DNA of 64,000 nt from Phymorhynchus buccinoides (GCA_017654935.2 CM065695.1:24177962-24241961), one strand, 5' to 3'; numbered from the stretch's first letter, positions 1 through 12,019 are shown. Notes: generated by a model from the letters alone, not told the origin. Program-made: numbers and translations.

Positions 1-1315
1 ACCACTCACAATGCTCTGCCTGTCTTGTTACCCTACTTTGTTTACCTTTTCTTTGCAATTTATCTTTTAAAATGCCAGAATCAGTTGCTGCAGACTTCAG
101 TATGCTGCATACGTTATGATAAAGGTCGTTTATATAATCATCTGATATAGGTATTTCATTCAACAGAATATTATCTAGCAAACTATCTAATGAATTAATA
201 GAGTTGTCGTTAAGCAAATCAACATAGTCATTTACTTTCTCTTGGGACCATTTAGGTCGTACAGGTGCACTTGCATTTTGTGTGCCATTAATATCATTTT
301 CAACGTGTGTGTCTTTGTCATTTGCAGAACATGATCGCCTTACAAAACTAACAGATACAGGACAATGGATATCAGAAAAATGTTCATCAAATGGATGTAC
401 AACAAAATGAGAAAGCAAATGAAAAATAGCTTGTGAAACAATGACATAATCAACTACACTGACATCCTTACAAGTAGTATTAGAACAATTCTCAGGATCA
501 CCTAACCGCCCATTGACTATGCGCATGTTTAGTGTTTTACACAAAGATAACAGTGCATGACCAGCATTGTTGACACAGGCATCGTTAGAACGTCTTAGCA
601 AAGATTCTGTATCATCTGAGGTTTTGGTAAATATATTATCATCCTGAAAAGCATCCTCAACAAAATCAGATAAGGAACCAGTTCTAGCATTGAAATCGCC
701 AAGCATACATACCGTGTCAATACTCAATGACATAATACCACTCTCAAGAGAACCAAAAGCATTTGGGTCAAAGTAAGGCGAATTTTCCGGGGGGAAATAA
801 ACACAACAGAAAAGAACCTCTTGTCCCAAAACATGTGCATCTAGTTTGAAGAATAAAGCATCTTTACTAAGCTCGTCATCGACAAAGTTATAATATCGGA
901 GAAGCGAAGAATCTACATAAAGTTCTTTACCTTTAGATTCAAACACTTGTATGTGTTTCGTCAAGCATTGTTTAATAAGTAAGAGAATGCCTCCAGACTT
1001 TCTTTTGAACTGGTACCTGTTTTTGTAGAAACTTGTGAAACCTGGAATATCAACTGTGTCGAAGTTATCCAATTTACTTTCCGTAATGACAACTACATCA
1101 TAAGAAGATAGAAAACTACAAAAATCAGGATTTAGTAATTTACTCTTAATGCCACAAACATTTAAAGTAATGCATGAAATGTTCTTACTATTACTGCTAG
1201 ACACATTATTAGGAACCCCTTGATTTGAACATTTGGTATGAGCACTACACGCATTGCTGTCACTTGCAATACTTGTCTTGTCAATATGTATACCATCAAC
1301 AGAACTATGACTCGT
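1..1315 (-). mobile_element. Non-LTR retrotransposon (LINE) ORF2 fragment, endonuclease domain
   Basis: Reading the minus strand from 1315 down to 1 gives an uninterrupted frame of about 438 codons; an in-frame TAA lies just upstream at 1318-1316. It shows the order of an APE-like endonuclease/exonuclease/phosphatase domain: an N-terminal SCITLNVCGIKSKL strand, then VVITESKLD with the catalytic Glu, then CMLGDFNART with the Asp-Asn pair, then VVDYVIVS, then FSDIHCPV. The last motif normally reads SDHCPV, so an extra Ile separates Asp and His here. The C-terminal side reads into the linker that precedes reverse transcriptase, which would lie before position 1. This is the 5' half of a LINE ORF2, cut only by the window edge. 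The clade cannot be fixed without the RT domain. Confidence 0.85.
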
Positions 1316-4019
1316 TTACAATCGCTTGAACAAATGACTGCGTATGGTTGGATTTTGTTGAGAAGTACCTGCTACCAGCACTACCTGTTACTAAAGGAAC
1401 GTGAGTTGGATGATTCATTGATGCAGCACAGTCTGCACAACATAATGATTTACTACTATGAGGGTGTGTACAAAGAAATAATAAACTGTCAGTATCATTG
1501 ATATTCCCAATCCCAGTACTGTCACACATATTGCCAGCATTATCATCCATATTGCCGACATAATTAACCATATTGCATACTTTACCCCCAACATCATTCA
1601 CAAAGCGATACTTGTTATCCACATTGCCAATGTTATCCAATTTATCCTCAACATAATTCACATTGCCAACATTATCATCCACATTATCCTCACCAACATT
1701 CTCATTGCCAACATTTACTTTCACATTATCCTCCTCCTCCTCATCGTCATCATTACCAACATTATCATGAACATTATCCTCATCATAATTCACATTGCCA
1801 ACATTATCATCCTCATCAACATTCACATTGCCAGCATTATTATCAACATTATCCTCATCAATATTCACATTACCAACATTATCATCCTCATCATCATTCA
1901 CATTGCCAACATTATCACCCTCATCATCATTCACATTGCCAACATTATCATCCACATTATCCTCATCATAATTCACATTGCCCATAATATTAACCAAATT
2001 ATCATCACCATCATTCACAAAGCGATACTTGTTATCCACATTGCCAATGTTATTATCCAATTTATCCTCAACATAATTCACATTGCCAACATTATCACCC
2101 ACATTATCCTCACCAACATTCACATTGCCAACATTCTCATTGCCAACATTTACTTCCACATTATCATCATCATCATCATCATCATCATCATTACTAACAT
2201 TATCATCAACATTATCCTCATCATAATTCACATGGACAACATTATCACCCACATTATCCTCACCAACATTCACATTGCCAACATTTACTTCCACATTATC
2301 CTCATCATCATCATCATCATCATTACCAACATTATCATGGACATTATCCTCATCATAATTCACATGGACAACATTATTATCCTCACCAACATTCTCATTG
2401 CCAACATTATGATCCTCATCATTAATCACATTGCTAACATTATCATCCTCATCATCATTCACATTGCCAACATCATCACCCTCATCATCATTCACATTGC
2501 CAACATTATCATCCACATTATCCTCATCAACATTCTCATTGCCAACATTATCATCCTCATCATCATTCACATTGCCAACTTTATCACCCTCATCATCATT
2601 CACATTGCCAACATTATCATCCACATTATCCTCATCAACATTCTCATTGCCAACATTATCATCCTCATCATCATTCACATTGCCAACATTATCACCCTCA
2701 TCATCATTCACATTGCCAACATTATTATCCTCATCAACATTCTCATTGCCAACATTATCATCCTCATCATCATTCACATTGCCAACATTATCACCCTCAT
2801 CATCATTCACGTTGCCAACATTATTATCCTCATCAACATTCTCATTGCCAACATTCTCATCATTGACATTGCCAACATTATCACCCTCATCATCATTCAC
2901 GTTGCCAACATTATCATCCACATTATCCTTGTCAACATTCTCATTGCCAACATTATCACCCTCATCATCATTCACATTGCCAACATTATCATCCACATTA
3001 TCCTCATCAACATTCTCATTGCCAACTTTATCATCCTCATCAACATTCTCATTGCCAACTTTATCATCCTCATCATCATTCACATTACCGACACATCTTC
3101 CACATCATCCTCATCAACATTCACATTACCAACATTATCATCCACATTATCCTCATCATCATTCACATTGCCAACATTACCATCCACATTATCCTCATCA
3201 ACATTCTCGATGCCAACATTATCATCCTCATCATCATTCACCTTGCCAACTTCATCATCCACCTTATCCTCATCAACTTTCGCATTGCCAACACTATCAT
3301 CCTCATCATCCTCATTAACATTCACATTACCATCACTATCATCCTTATCATCTTTCACATTACCAACATCATCATCCACATCATCATTCACATTGCCAAC
3401 ATTATACATTATCCTCATCAACATTCACATTGCCAACATTATCATCCACATTATCCTCATCAACATTCACAATACCATCACTGTCAGCCTCATCATCATT
3501 CATATTGCCAACATTATCATCCACATTATCCTCATCAACTTTCACATTACCAACATTATCATCCACATTGCCAACATTATCATTCATATTATCCTCATCA
3601 ACATTCACATTGCCAACATTGTCATCCACATTATCCTCATCACCATTCACAATGCCAACATTGTCATCCACATTATCATTATTCACATTACCAACATTAT
3701 CATCCACATTATCCTCATAAACATTTACATGACCAACATTATCATCCTCGACATCATTCACATTACCAACACTATCATCCTCATCAACATTCACAATACC
3801 GTCACTATCAGCCTCATCATCATTCACATTACCAACATTATCATCCACATCATCATTCACATTGCCAACATTATCATTCATATTATCATCATCAACATTC
3901 ACATTGCCAACATTGTCATCCACATTATCCTCATCATCATTCACAATACCAACATTATCATCCACATCATCCTCATCAACATTCACATTACCAACATTAG
4001 AAAAGTCACACACACACAC
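1305..4019. repeat. 2.5 kb minisatellite with ~33-bp units, open in several frames
   Basis: From about 1500 to 4000 the sequence is a degenerate tandem array built on units of about 33 bp (also 18-30 bp variants) with a core like ACATTGCCAACATTATCATC. Unit lengths are mostly multiples of three and the units avoid stops. The minus strand therefore reads as long Asn/Asp/Val-rich polypeptides (1305-3083, 3080-3424, 3402-4019), while the plus strand reads as Ile-rich or Ser/Thr/Leu-rich polypeptides. The minus-strand reading ends in about 60 non-repetitive residues containing LCCADCAAS, 10 nt before the LINE endonuclease frame opens, so it could be an expanded N-terminal region of that element with a frameshift. 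I treat it as a minisatellite first. Protein coding is not shown. Confidence 0.8.
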
Positions 4020-4472
4020 AAAGAAAAAAAAAGGAGAGAGACTGAATACAATTCATAATAACCATGGAAAAAAGGAGAGCCTACAAATGGCAAAGTTGAG
4101 ACACTGAGTGTGTGTTAATTTTATTAAGACAACTTTTATAGCGCCTAATCTTTAAGCTCTAACTCTGTTGTTGTTATAGTTTCTTACTATATTATCAGTC
4201 ACATTATAAGGCGCAGGGGTCTCAGTGTAGGAAAAAAGGTATCGCCTTATTTGTCTTATAGTCCGTAAAATTTGGTATTATATTAATATGACTGCCTACA
4301 ATTGACAGTACACAAATCGTGATAAAGTGACTCTGTCTTACTGACAAAAATCCATTTGAAAGTAAGAACTTTCCAGAACTTCTTTTTGTAATGCACCCTT
4401 CTCCTCCCTCTGACTATGGGTTTGTCTCTGGAAATGTGTGCCCGGATTTGTTTCCTTATTTCTCTCAAAGTA
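4020..4472. other. No gene recognised
   Basis: A short CA tract and A-rich run follow the minisatellite. Around 4206-4270 an imperfect palindrome (ATAAGGCGC and CGCCTTAT) may be an end of an old DNA transposon. I see no coding potential. Confidence 0.4.
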
Positions 4473-4653
4473 CAGTGGAACCTCCCTTATAAGACCTTCA
4501 AAAATCATCCAAAATGAGGTCTTATAAGGGAGGGGTCTTATAAGGGAGGTAATTTTAATACTTACAAAGAAGGGCAATGTCTTAGAGAAGTAGGTCTTAT
4601 AATGTGGGAGGGAGTCTTATAATAGGAGGTCTTATAAGGGAGGTTCCACTGTA
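4471..4653. mobile_element. pogo/Tigger-like MITE with TA target duplication
   Basis: The left end CAGTGGAACCTCCCTTATAA and the right end TTATAAGGGAGGTTCCACTG are exact inverted copies. The element spans 4473-4651 and is flanked by TA at 4471-4472 and 4652-4653. Internal copies of the motif CTTATAAGGGAGG make it strongly self-complementary. The CAGTNGAACCTC terminus and TA duplication are typical of Tc1/mariner-pogo MITEs (recalled family knowledge). It has no ORF, so it is non-autonomous. Confidence 0.85.
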
Positions 4654-4938
4654 TTTGATTTCTTTCACAAAGTGTGTGATTTTCTTAAAGTGTCTATCAT
4701 ATTCCTCGTTACTTAATTCCCATCTTGCACAACCCTCTTTTTTGCTGTTTTGTTTGAAAACCTCAGATCTGAAACTAAAGGGTAACCTACTTGTGCATGC
4801 TCATGATTAAATAAAACCGTAATGCATTGATTGATTTATATGGAAAAAATGCTTTGTAAGGAAATAAAATACATTAAAAACAAAAAAGCATTTCATTTTT
4901 GAAAATGAAATAGTGTGCGTGGAAATGACCAGTATCTT

Positions 4939-5084
4939 CCCCCCCCCCCCCCCTCTCCTCTCCCTCTCTCTCTCTCCTCTCCTTGAGCGAGTGTGTTCTT
5001 CGATTTTACATCCTTCCACTAAAACAGTAAAAGCGATTCCTGAAAACAACAATATTATTTTGTGGTGTGGATGTGTGTGTAAGA

Positions 5085-5120
<36 letters not shown>

Positions 5121-5150
5121 ATGTGTGTATGTGTTTGTGAGTGTGTGTAT
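4939..5150. repeat. poly-C, CT and GT microsatellites
   Basis: A run of about 13 C at 4939-4952 is followed by CT repeats to about 4980, and a GT array lies at 5085-5116 with shorter GT runs beside it. The peptides read here are artefacts of these tracts. Confidence 0.9.
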
Positions 5151-5443
5151 TTAGAGACAATAATGAATCAGGAGTAACCTAGTGATACTCTGTTAAACCT
5201 TCCCTTGTCCTCCCCTCCTCCCCACAAGAAAAAAAGACGGCCCGGTAAACAAAGATTTAAAAATCAGTCGAGTTATCTGAAACGTATAGGAGTATGTAGC
5301 ACTAACAGTCAAAGATTGCGGAGTAAAGATATCAATTATCAGTAACAGAGGTCTGAATTGTGTAGAATGCTAATCAAAATGTGTAGAGTAACCAGGTCTG
5401 ACACACACTCAAATAATGAAATCTACACCCATTGATTCACAAG

Positions 5444-5860
5444 AATCAAGAATTTTAATCGTTTGACCCCTCTTGGGGCATGGACGATACAAGTACAACA
5501 AAGCATAAAACTCAATCAGAACAAAGTGTGAACATAATAGCGAAATGTCGAACTTTGGTGAGCTGTAATAAAAAAAAAAGTGCTCTTATTAAACTATCTT
5601 TCTGACTTAGAAATTTACTAATATTCAAACAAATGCGTCGACCTTGTCAAAATAAATGACAGAAATAAACAGATTTTGGTTTGAGATATTTTAAGGAATG
5701 ATTTTTCACGAACTTCATTATATTTTGGACATTCTATTATACAATGAAATTCATCTCCTATTTCACCCATTTCGCAATTACAAGTACGCAATTCTCTTTG
5801 AAAATTATGATGTCTTCCAACTTCAATTGGCACAGACGCATGGGCAAGATGGATGGACTT
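5444..5860 (-). mobile_element. LINE 3' end fragment with zinc-binding Cys/His segment
   Basis: On the minus strand, 5860-5618 encodes a piece with GRHHNFQRELRTCNCEMG followed by GDEFHCIIECPKYNEVRE. This Cys-x-Cys...His-x3-Cys pattern with a GRY/GRH lead recurs near the C-terminus of many invertebrate LINE reverse transcriptases (recalled). Downstream, 5500-5444 holds the 3' UTR-like segment around GCCCCAAGAGGGGTC, a common LINE terminus style. The rest of the element is absent, so this is a 5'-truncated relic. Confidence 0.6.
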
Positions 5861-5869
5861 GTTAAGTTA

Positions 5870-6955
5870 TGCGTCTTAGTAAATGCTACAAAAACACTTT
5901 ATAATTAGTATTTAAAATCTCAATCAACAATAAAAAATAAAAATGTATGAATGAAAGAAAATATTCTGCACATTGAAAAGAGACAACAGAAGAACATAAA
6001 AATGCAACCATGTGCAGGGGTCAGTCATGGAAGAGGGTGGGGGTGGGGTGTTCAGTTGGGGTGAGGGTGGGGGGTCTGGGGGGTTGCCTCTGACTGACTG
6101 AGCCAGGAGAAGGGGGGCAGCTGCCACTTATATACTACCCACAACATTTGAAGAGATTTTCTGCAGCGGTTCTCATGATATTGTGAGGGCAGAAGCAAAA
6201 CAAAAACAAAGAATGTACAAAATGTTTTTAAAAAAACTCACCATTCTGGAATGAAGTAGAGGGCTAATTTGAAAAGAATACAGCTATGTTCCATCTTGCA
6301 AGTCTCTCTCTCTCTCTCCCTCTCTCTCTCTGGATGCACTGATGATGGTGTATTTGTTGGAACTAAGTCTTGAATATAAAAAAAATGTTTCTTTTCTACC
6401 TCGCATACTTTTTTGAAAGTTTGAATTACATGTACTTGTTTATTGCATTTTCTATTTATTTTCATGTTGGATGATGTCCCTACAGCACTGTCCCCTTTGA
6501 CATGGGCAGATGGCCCTCTCTCTCTCTCTCCCCTCCCGCTATTCCTATGCCACTGTAATATAAACATCTGGTACGGTTGAAATGTAATGTCTTCCAAAAT
6601 CAGTCCTGATTTAAAAATAATAATAAATACCTGTTATGAAATCAAGAGAATTATGCCAATCACGAACATAGTTATTTTGCAATTCCTTTTTAATGCATTA
6701 AACATTCTTCGTGTATAAGCAAGAACAACAAAAATCAAACTTAACCCACATGAATTTATGTCATAAATTGTTCACAAATCACTACAGATTGGACTGAGTG
6801 GTGTACAAAAACATTTTACTCCCTCTCTGTCTGTCTTATGCACTCTCTCACACACAGTCTGTTTCCATGTCTCTCACTTCATTCTTCCCCTTAAATCTCC
6901 TCCTCATAGTCCTACTCCCTCTCACTTTCGTGTTTCATCTCCCTAACCCTGTCCA
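5870..6955. other. Intergenic stretch, probably including the 3' UTR of the F-box gene
   Basis: CT repeats lie at about 6303-6331 and 6514-6530 and a G-rich tract at 6035-6080. On the minus strand AATAAA signals are at 6460-6455 and 6444-6439, about 500 bases beyond the F-box stop codon, and are reasonable polyadenylation candidates. No other gene is recognised. Confidence 0.4.
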
Positions 6956-8242
6956 CTAAGGAACGAACACAAAGGGACATTTGTGTTCCCGACACAGTTC
7001 CTCCATGCTCTGCACGCTGTCACTGTTCCTGATATAATCCTTGTGCGCCGTCACCTCTAGACGGACCAGCGGTGTCTCTGCCTTGATGGGATCAGCCAAA
7101 GGTGGGAACTGTTCAGACAGTACCGTAACCCGGCACTCAACGGTGAGTTCTGGGCAAGCCGATGTCAGCTGGCACCAGGCAGATGATGACAATGAAGGGA
7201 ACCGCCTCTGCATGTCCATGCTGTAGTCTTTGCGAAGCAGAATCAATTTCTTCAGCTGGCTGCGTTCCCCTGATGTATTTGACAGTTCTAGCAAGAGTTC
7301 TTCACTGAGGTTATGGAGACTTAGCTGGAGTTTTTGTAAGTTTGGAAAGTCTGACACTAGCACTGCTGTTGGGGTCAGGGACCTGCGTGGACACACTTCG
7401 GAAAGTGTACTTTCGTACCAGATTTCAGGCAAGATCAATGTGCTCACCGACTGGCATATTGTCTTGCTCTTATTTGTGGCAGAATACAAAGATTTCAGTG
7501 TGTCATCAAAGTAAAGACTGCTGTACACTTCCGGAGTGAGAGTGACGTGAGTGTTGGTTGTTAACAACTCCAAAATTTTTGCTCTTTCAATACTAGTAGG
7601 TTGAACAGGTTCAGGACAACCACAATCATCATTGGCATCTTGGGGCCCATATGGATTAAATCTAGGACTCCTCCTGCGAGGACCACACCAATTTTTGGCT
7701 CGCTTTTTAATCATACTAGATGGCTCATTCAAAATATCGATCATATGACCTATACATTCAACCACAAGATTCACACGCTTTAGCACCCCTCTTTCCGCAA
7801 AGCTGTGGACCTTGTTCATGGACAAGGCAGTCAGGCTGAGCGATGGTAGTACCACTTCAACATTTCTGAAATGCTCTTCACAATGCTGGATCATCATCTG
7901 TTCTGTGCGAAACCAATGTAGGCATTCATTTTTGCCAAAGAGCCGAACGGACACATTGGACCAAACGGATGTGGAATTCATTATTCCGTTCATCCTGTGG
8001 CATGTGTTGGCCAGGCGACCTCTCTCTCGGATAGGCAGCATCTTGAAGACATGCCCCAGGATCTCGTCAGGTAGGATGCCCAGCGTGAGAGGAAGAGGGG
8101 ACTCCAGGAGATTGTCACCTTCACCTCCACCACCAACAGCACTGTCAGAGATGCCAACATTGGAAGGTTGGCAAGGTGGTGATGGTGATGATGATGGTGA
8201 TGGTGGCCGCGAAAAAAGTAAGGAAAGTGCTTCTCGGTCCAT
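6956..8242 (-). CDS. F-box protein, single coding exon
   Basis: 428-residue protein. Residues 1-50 are low complexity, rich in Ser and Pro and then Gly. Residues about 56-98 form an F-box: ILPDEILGHVFKMLPIRERG, then ANTCHRMN and a closing Trp-94. F-box proteins bind Skp1 and present substrates to SCF ubiquitin ligases. The C-terminal ~300 residues contain leucine-rich strands (LVSDFPNLQKLQLSLHNLS; WCQLTSACPELTVECRVTV) resembling degenerate LRR substrate-binding regions of FBXL3/FBXO33/FBXO39-type proteins; I cannot assign an orthologue. The start at 8242 is supported by an in-frame TGA shortly upstream and by a splice acceptor (TTTTCAG) at 8331-8325, which makes 8324-8243 a 5' UTR exon. It is the only clearly intact ordinary host gene in the first 14 kb. 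Confidence 0.85.
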   Translation of the reverse strand: MDREALSLLFSRPPSPSSSPSPPCQPSNVGISDSAVGGGGEGDNLLESPLPLTLGILPDEILGHVFKMLPIRERGRLANTCHRMNGIMNSTSVWSNVSVRLFGKNECLHWFRTEQMMIQHCEEHFRNVEVVLPSLSLTALSMNKVHSFAERGVLKRVNLVVECIGHMIDILNEPSSMIKKRAKNWCGPRRRSPRFNPYGPQDANDDCGCPEPVQPTSIERAKILELLTTNTHVTLTPEVYSSLYFDDTLKSLYSATNKSKTICQSVSTLILPEIWYESTLSEVCPRRSLTPTAVLVSDFPNLQKLQLSLHNLSEELLLELSNTSGERSQLKKLILLRKDYSMDMQRRFPSLSSSAWCQLTSACPELTVECRVTVLSEQFPPLADPIKAETPLVRLEVTAHKDYIRNSDSVQSMEELCREHKCPFVFVP

Positions 8243-8324
8243 ATTAGCCTTCAGCCTTCAGTTTCTTGGCGTACAACACAAATCCATAAGTTCAGGGTTA
8301 GTGCCTTGGTTTAGTATGGCAGCT
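8243..8324 (-). other. Putative 5' UTR exon portion of the F-box gene
   Basis: On the minus strand a pyrimidine tract ending TTTTAATTTTCAG stops at 8325, followed by 82 bases to the ATG at 8242. A first exon would lie at higher coordinates. GC-richer sequence with a CRE-like TGACGTAA at 9208-9215 is a possible promoter region, but nothing here proves it. Confidence 0.45.
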
Positions 8325-8418
8325 CTGAAAATTAAAAGAGAGAGAAAAGAATTAGATGAATTCTGAACAATGACCTGGTGAAATGATCACTTCAGCAATA
8401 TTTTATCGAGACAATGTC

Positions 8419-8470
8419 ACATACACACACACACACACACTCTCTCTCTCTCATGTATGTACACACACAT
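8419..8470. repeat. CA and CT microsatellites
   Basis: A CA array at about 8421-8441 is followed by CT repeats to 8451 and further CA. This is simple sequence in the presumed first intron of the F-box gene. Confidence 0.9.
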
Positions 8471-8560
8471 GGGTGCACCTCCCAAAAATGGAAAAACACA
8501 CTGAAAGGCAGGGGTCCAGGGCCGCCCAGGCCCCAATGGGATATAGGGGCAGAGGAAGAA

Positions 8561-8873
8561 GGGTTGCAGAGTGGTTTAGATGTTCGCCTGCCGATTTCAA
8601 TATGCGTGACTGCAGCGTGACTAACCCAAGTTTGAATCCCAGCCTCGCCATTTCTTTCTAGTTCGACACAAAAATCGAACTGTTGGTAAAATCAGGGGGA
8701 AATCCCACTGCCTGGTATGACCAAAGTGCTAACTACTTTTCACAAGTCGGTCCCCCAACCCACCCACCCAAAAAAGTTTAAGCGCTGCGCTTGTGGCAAT
8801 GCGCTCTCTGGGGGAGAGCAAGCCGAATTTCACAGCGATAAGTCTCTGTGACTAGAATATACTAAATACTAAA
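8561..8873 (+). mobile_element. tRNA-derived SINE (family 1)
   Basis: The head begins GGGTTGCAGAGTGGTTTAGA (box A-like) and has a box B-like AGTTTGAATCC near 8632-8642. A body of about 150 bp follows, then a tail with GCGCTCTCTGGGGGAGAGCA and CTCTGTGACTA, ending in A-rich ATACTAAATACTAAA. The tail is related to that of the SINE at 11,589, although the heads differ, suggesting two SINE families that share a partner-LINE tail. Confidence 0.75.
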
Positions 8874-9029
8874 ACAAATAACAACATATGTACACATACA
8901 CACAAAATGTTGAGGTTCAGGAGGGAAACATAATTATCAAAAAGACATTGTTGCCCTCTTCTCTTCTCTTTAGTTTTATTTCTGTGACGTAAGGTGTCCC
9001 GCGCAACCCACTTTCTACACACCCCTCTA

Positions 9030-9048
9030 CCCCCCCCCCCCCCCCCCC
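9030..9048. repeat. poly-C tract
   Basis: About 19 consecutive C bases. Reverse-strand Gly-rich readings here are artefacts. Confidence 0.9.
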
Positions 9049-9645
9049 ACACACTTTACTATTCCACCCCGCCGCTTTAATTGCAATCGTGTGACATCAC
9101 AGATTCACAGATTCAGGGTGGCATCTCTTTGATCTACGGTTTCCCTTCCAATCACGCGCTCTTGACAGGTATCACGCACAGCTGTATGAATATTCGGCTT
9201 GTGATGATGACGTAATAGGCGCATGACTATAGCGTCTTCTCATGACTACTACTACTACTAACCAATCCTAGGCCCATATAGATTTAAAATCACATGGGGA
9301 AATTAATAGTGAGAGGCAAAAACTTATAGTTATAGCATTCTCTTCTAAAAACCTGGCTGAGTCAACACTGTAGGAACAAACTCTCTGCTGTTACCTGCCA
9401 GTAATACTATTACTAGTAGTATTAGCCAAACTCGTGAGTACTATTGAATGTGGCTTGGGTGTAATATACTTGATTGAGATTTGTTTTTGTTTGATTCTAT
9501 TTTTGATCTAGATCCTATGTTCCATGTTGAATAAGTAGTAGAGGTGTCAGTGAAAAGAATTGGTAAACATGCTTTTGTGTTCAAATATTACTTTAACTCT
9601 TTTGGTACAAGAACCAGATTCTAGGCCTCCTAGTACTTTGATTTA

Positions 9646-9698
<53 letters not shown>

Positions 9699-10320
9699 TA
9701 CTTAAGTGTAAACTTGCAGTTTTAACTATATTTTTGCTGCATCTAAGTTTGTTAATTGTACATTCCTTTCCAAGTGTTGGATTGAGAGTGATGTTGGCTT
9801 GATCATAGATTTTGATATAGCCGGTTACTGAATCATACCAGTTGATTCCAGTACCCCTTTTATGTTTTACTGATTTCTGTTTGACAACTGAAACTATTGT
9901 TATTAGTGCTATTGTACAAGGGTGGCCTCCTCGCCGGTTGGGATCCACTAATCCCTGCTGGCTGAAGCCCATATCTCTAATCCATAGAGATCTACACCCA
10001 TGTTTTCCTGTGATCATCAGCAGGGCATTGTGGTCAGGACGTTCAAACCCTGACTCGCCAAGACGCCACCACACCAGAATCCGCGAGGAGATCACGCCTG
10101 AGCCGTGCCATCCCATGACGCCTCAACCGGAATGACTGAGAACTACTCTCCACTGAAGAGCAAGCCTAGTCACCCCAGCACTCGCTGATCCCTTCGGAGG
10201 AACTTCAACACAGCTAAGTCCCTAAGACAGTGCAAAGAACACTAACTGGAACCAAGGACACTTGATATTATTAGTGACCCTTCCGGCTTGGGGCTAAACT
10301 TTTAAAAAGACAAAAGTCTT
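9049..10320. other. No gene recognised; GT microsatellite and a possible minus-strand SINE
   Basis: A GT array occupies about 9655-9694. On the minus strand, near 10,080-10,020, GTGGTGGCGTCTTGGCGAGT followed by GGGTTTGAACGTCC looks like boxes A and B of a tRNA-derived SINE, but I cannot define its ends. The rest has no coding signal. Confidence 0.3.
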
Positions 10321-11588
10321 GTATATAAAAAAAATTAAAAACTATAATCCTTTCGGATTTCATTGTTTTTCATTCATATTTTGTTTTGGCGCCATTGAGC
10401 TGCTTTTCTTATTGCTGCATACTTTTTTATGCAGATTTGTGAGTAAATAAAATACAAGTGTACAAATAATTCTGAACCCTTTGGTCAGACTGATGAGAGT
10501 GGACGTTTTCTAATTTTCATGTAAAAACTTACTTCTCTCTGTCTGCCATTTAGAGCAAATCTACCACTTGTATTTCTTTCAATCATACGAGCCAGAACCC
10601 GGGCAAAAATATAAATTTATTAGATGGAAAGGGGCCGGGAAATTTGCTCACCTCCCATACCCTAGAGAAGTGGGCTAAAGGAAAATGTTCTCATTCAAAA
10701 TTTAACACTCTAAAAGTCTTCCCCTAGAGACTTAGCCTTTAGGTCATTCCCTCATCACATCTAATTTTGAGTCCCACAAGCCTTTTCTTGTAATTGCGTT
10801 TCAAACCAATGCAGTGTCACTTGGGGGAGAGAGCTTTTGCCAGCTAATCAAACTCAACTTTATTATCCCTGATAAGAAAAATTGCAAGTGGCAACGACTG
10901 CTATTTTTACATCAAAACAAAACAAGACAAAACATTAATAAGCAAATAAAAATGCTAAACTTTAGATACAAAGATATAGGCCTATCTGCACATAATCAAA
11001 CACCCACTAATATAAAGTAAAAAAACATGCTAAAATACAAAAACATTGCATACTATTATCATGTCTACACAAAATCACACACAATAATATAGTTTCAAAA
11101 GCATTTTAAAAAGGAAACTGTAAAAAGTCACATCTTTAAGATGCGAAGCAGTTCATTAAAATAATACATGTTATAGAATTGTTTTTACAAATTCAAGTTA
11201 AGGTGAAATCTAGCTAGGACAACTATAAAACCATATATACCCACAAAGACATATCCATATCCCTGTGCCCATGAACATAAAATTAGACTAAACATCAAGC
11301 ACATTCACACCTGTGATTGCACGCACGTGTACGCACGCGCACACACATGCATACACACTTGTCGATGTGCAGTTGCCTTTCCTTTTTGACAATTACAAAA
11401 AAGTTAACAAAAATTGAAACTAAACTATCATAATATATATATATATATGAAAACTCCAAATTAGAATATTCATATAGAACAAAACTTTTGTTGACCAATG
11501 GGTGTGGCAGAAAGGGAAGGTAGGTGACACAGGTCACAAAAACATAAATGTCAGAATCTGTGCAGCACTCTGATTGTGACATACCTAA
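10321..11588. other. AT-rich intergenic DNA, no gene recognised
   Basis: Low GC with stops in all frames. It contains a short AT microsatellite near 11,433-11,448 and CA-rich sequence at about 11,335-11,360. I see no conserved motif. Confidence 0.4.
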
Positions 11589-11698
11589 GTGAGAGTGGCA
11601 AGCGTTCGCTTCGTGTCAAGTAAACCCGAGTTCGAACCTGGGTACAGGGGATTTTTTTCCTCTCATTCTGCACTAGGCCTTAACGGTCTGAACGTGGA

Positions 11699-11729
<31 letters not shown>

Positions 11730-11946
11730 CGTGTGCCCATGCACTTAGCATACGCTAAACCCAGTGGCAACGAAAAAGTTGTCATTTGGTATTACCCACC
11801 CACCCTCATCAATGACAAAACTCGCATGCAAACAAACAAAACAAAAAAATTGGATGGCGCGCCTCTGGCTGCGACGCGCTCTCCAGGTGGGAGCAACCCA
11901 AATTTCACAGAGACGCCTCTGTGACTATAAAGTACCTAATACCTAA
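11589..11946 (+). mobile_element. tRNA-derived SINE (family 2), apparently full length
   Basis: Head GAGAGTGGCAAGCG with a good pol III box B, GAGTTCGAACC, at 11,628-11,638. The body contains TCTTTCGGATGAGACGATAA and GAGGTCCCGTGTG, a conserved-looking core. The tail contains GCGACGCGCTCTCCAGGTGG and GCCTCTGTGACTATAAAG, ending in short ACCTA repeats. A partial copy in reverse lies at 12,796-13,005. Confidence 0.8.
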
Positions 11947-12019
11947 AATACAGAGTTATGAGTGTATCAAGCACATTCCAATGTCTCAATAATAGGACCA
12001 TTTTATTCAGTTCTCACTC

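Noticed and set aside
1767..4058. 763-codon plus-strand Ile-rich frame
   Set aside because: It is a by-product of the stop-free minisatellite, and its composition is implausible for a protein.
4913..5160. Peptides rich in His/Thr, Cys/Val or Pro in microsatellite tracts here, at 17,251-17,536, 31,738-32,073, 41,896-42,309 and 59,065-59,364
   Set aside because: They are translations of CA/GT/CT/poly-C repeats.
7812..8366. 184-codon plus-strand frame across the F-box gene
   Set aside because: It is antisense to the F-box coding exon, which has a recognisable domain, and has no features of its own.
9842..10135. 97-codon plus-strand frame with WPPRRLGSTNPCW
   Set aside because: It overlaps SINE-like sequence and has no recognised domain or splice context.
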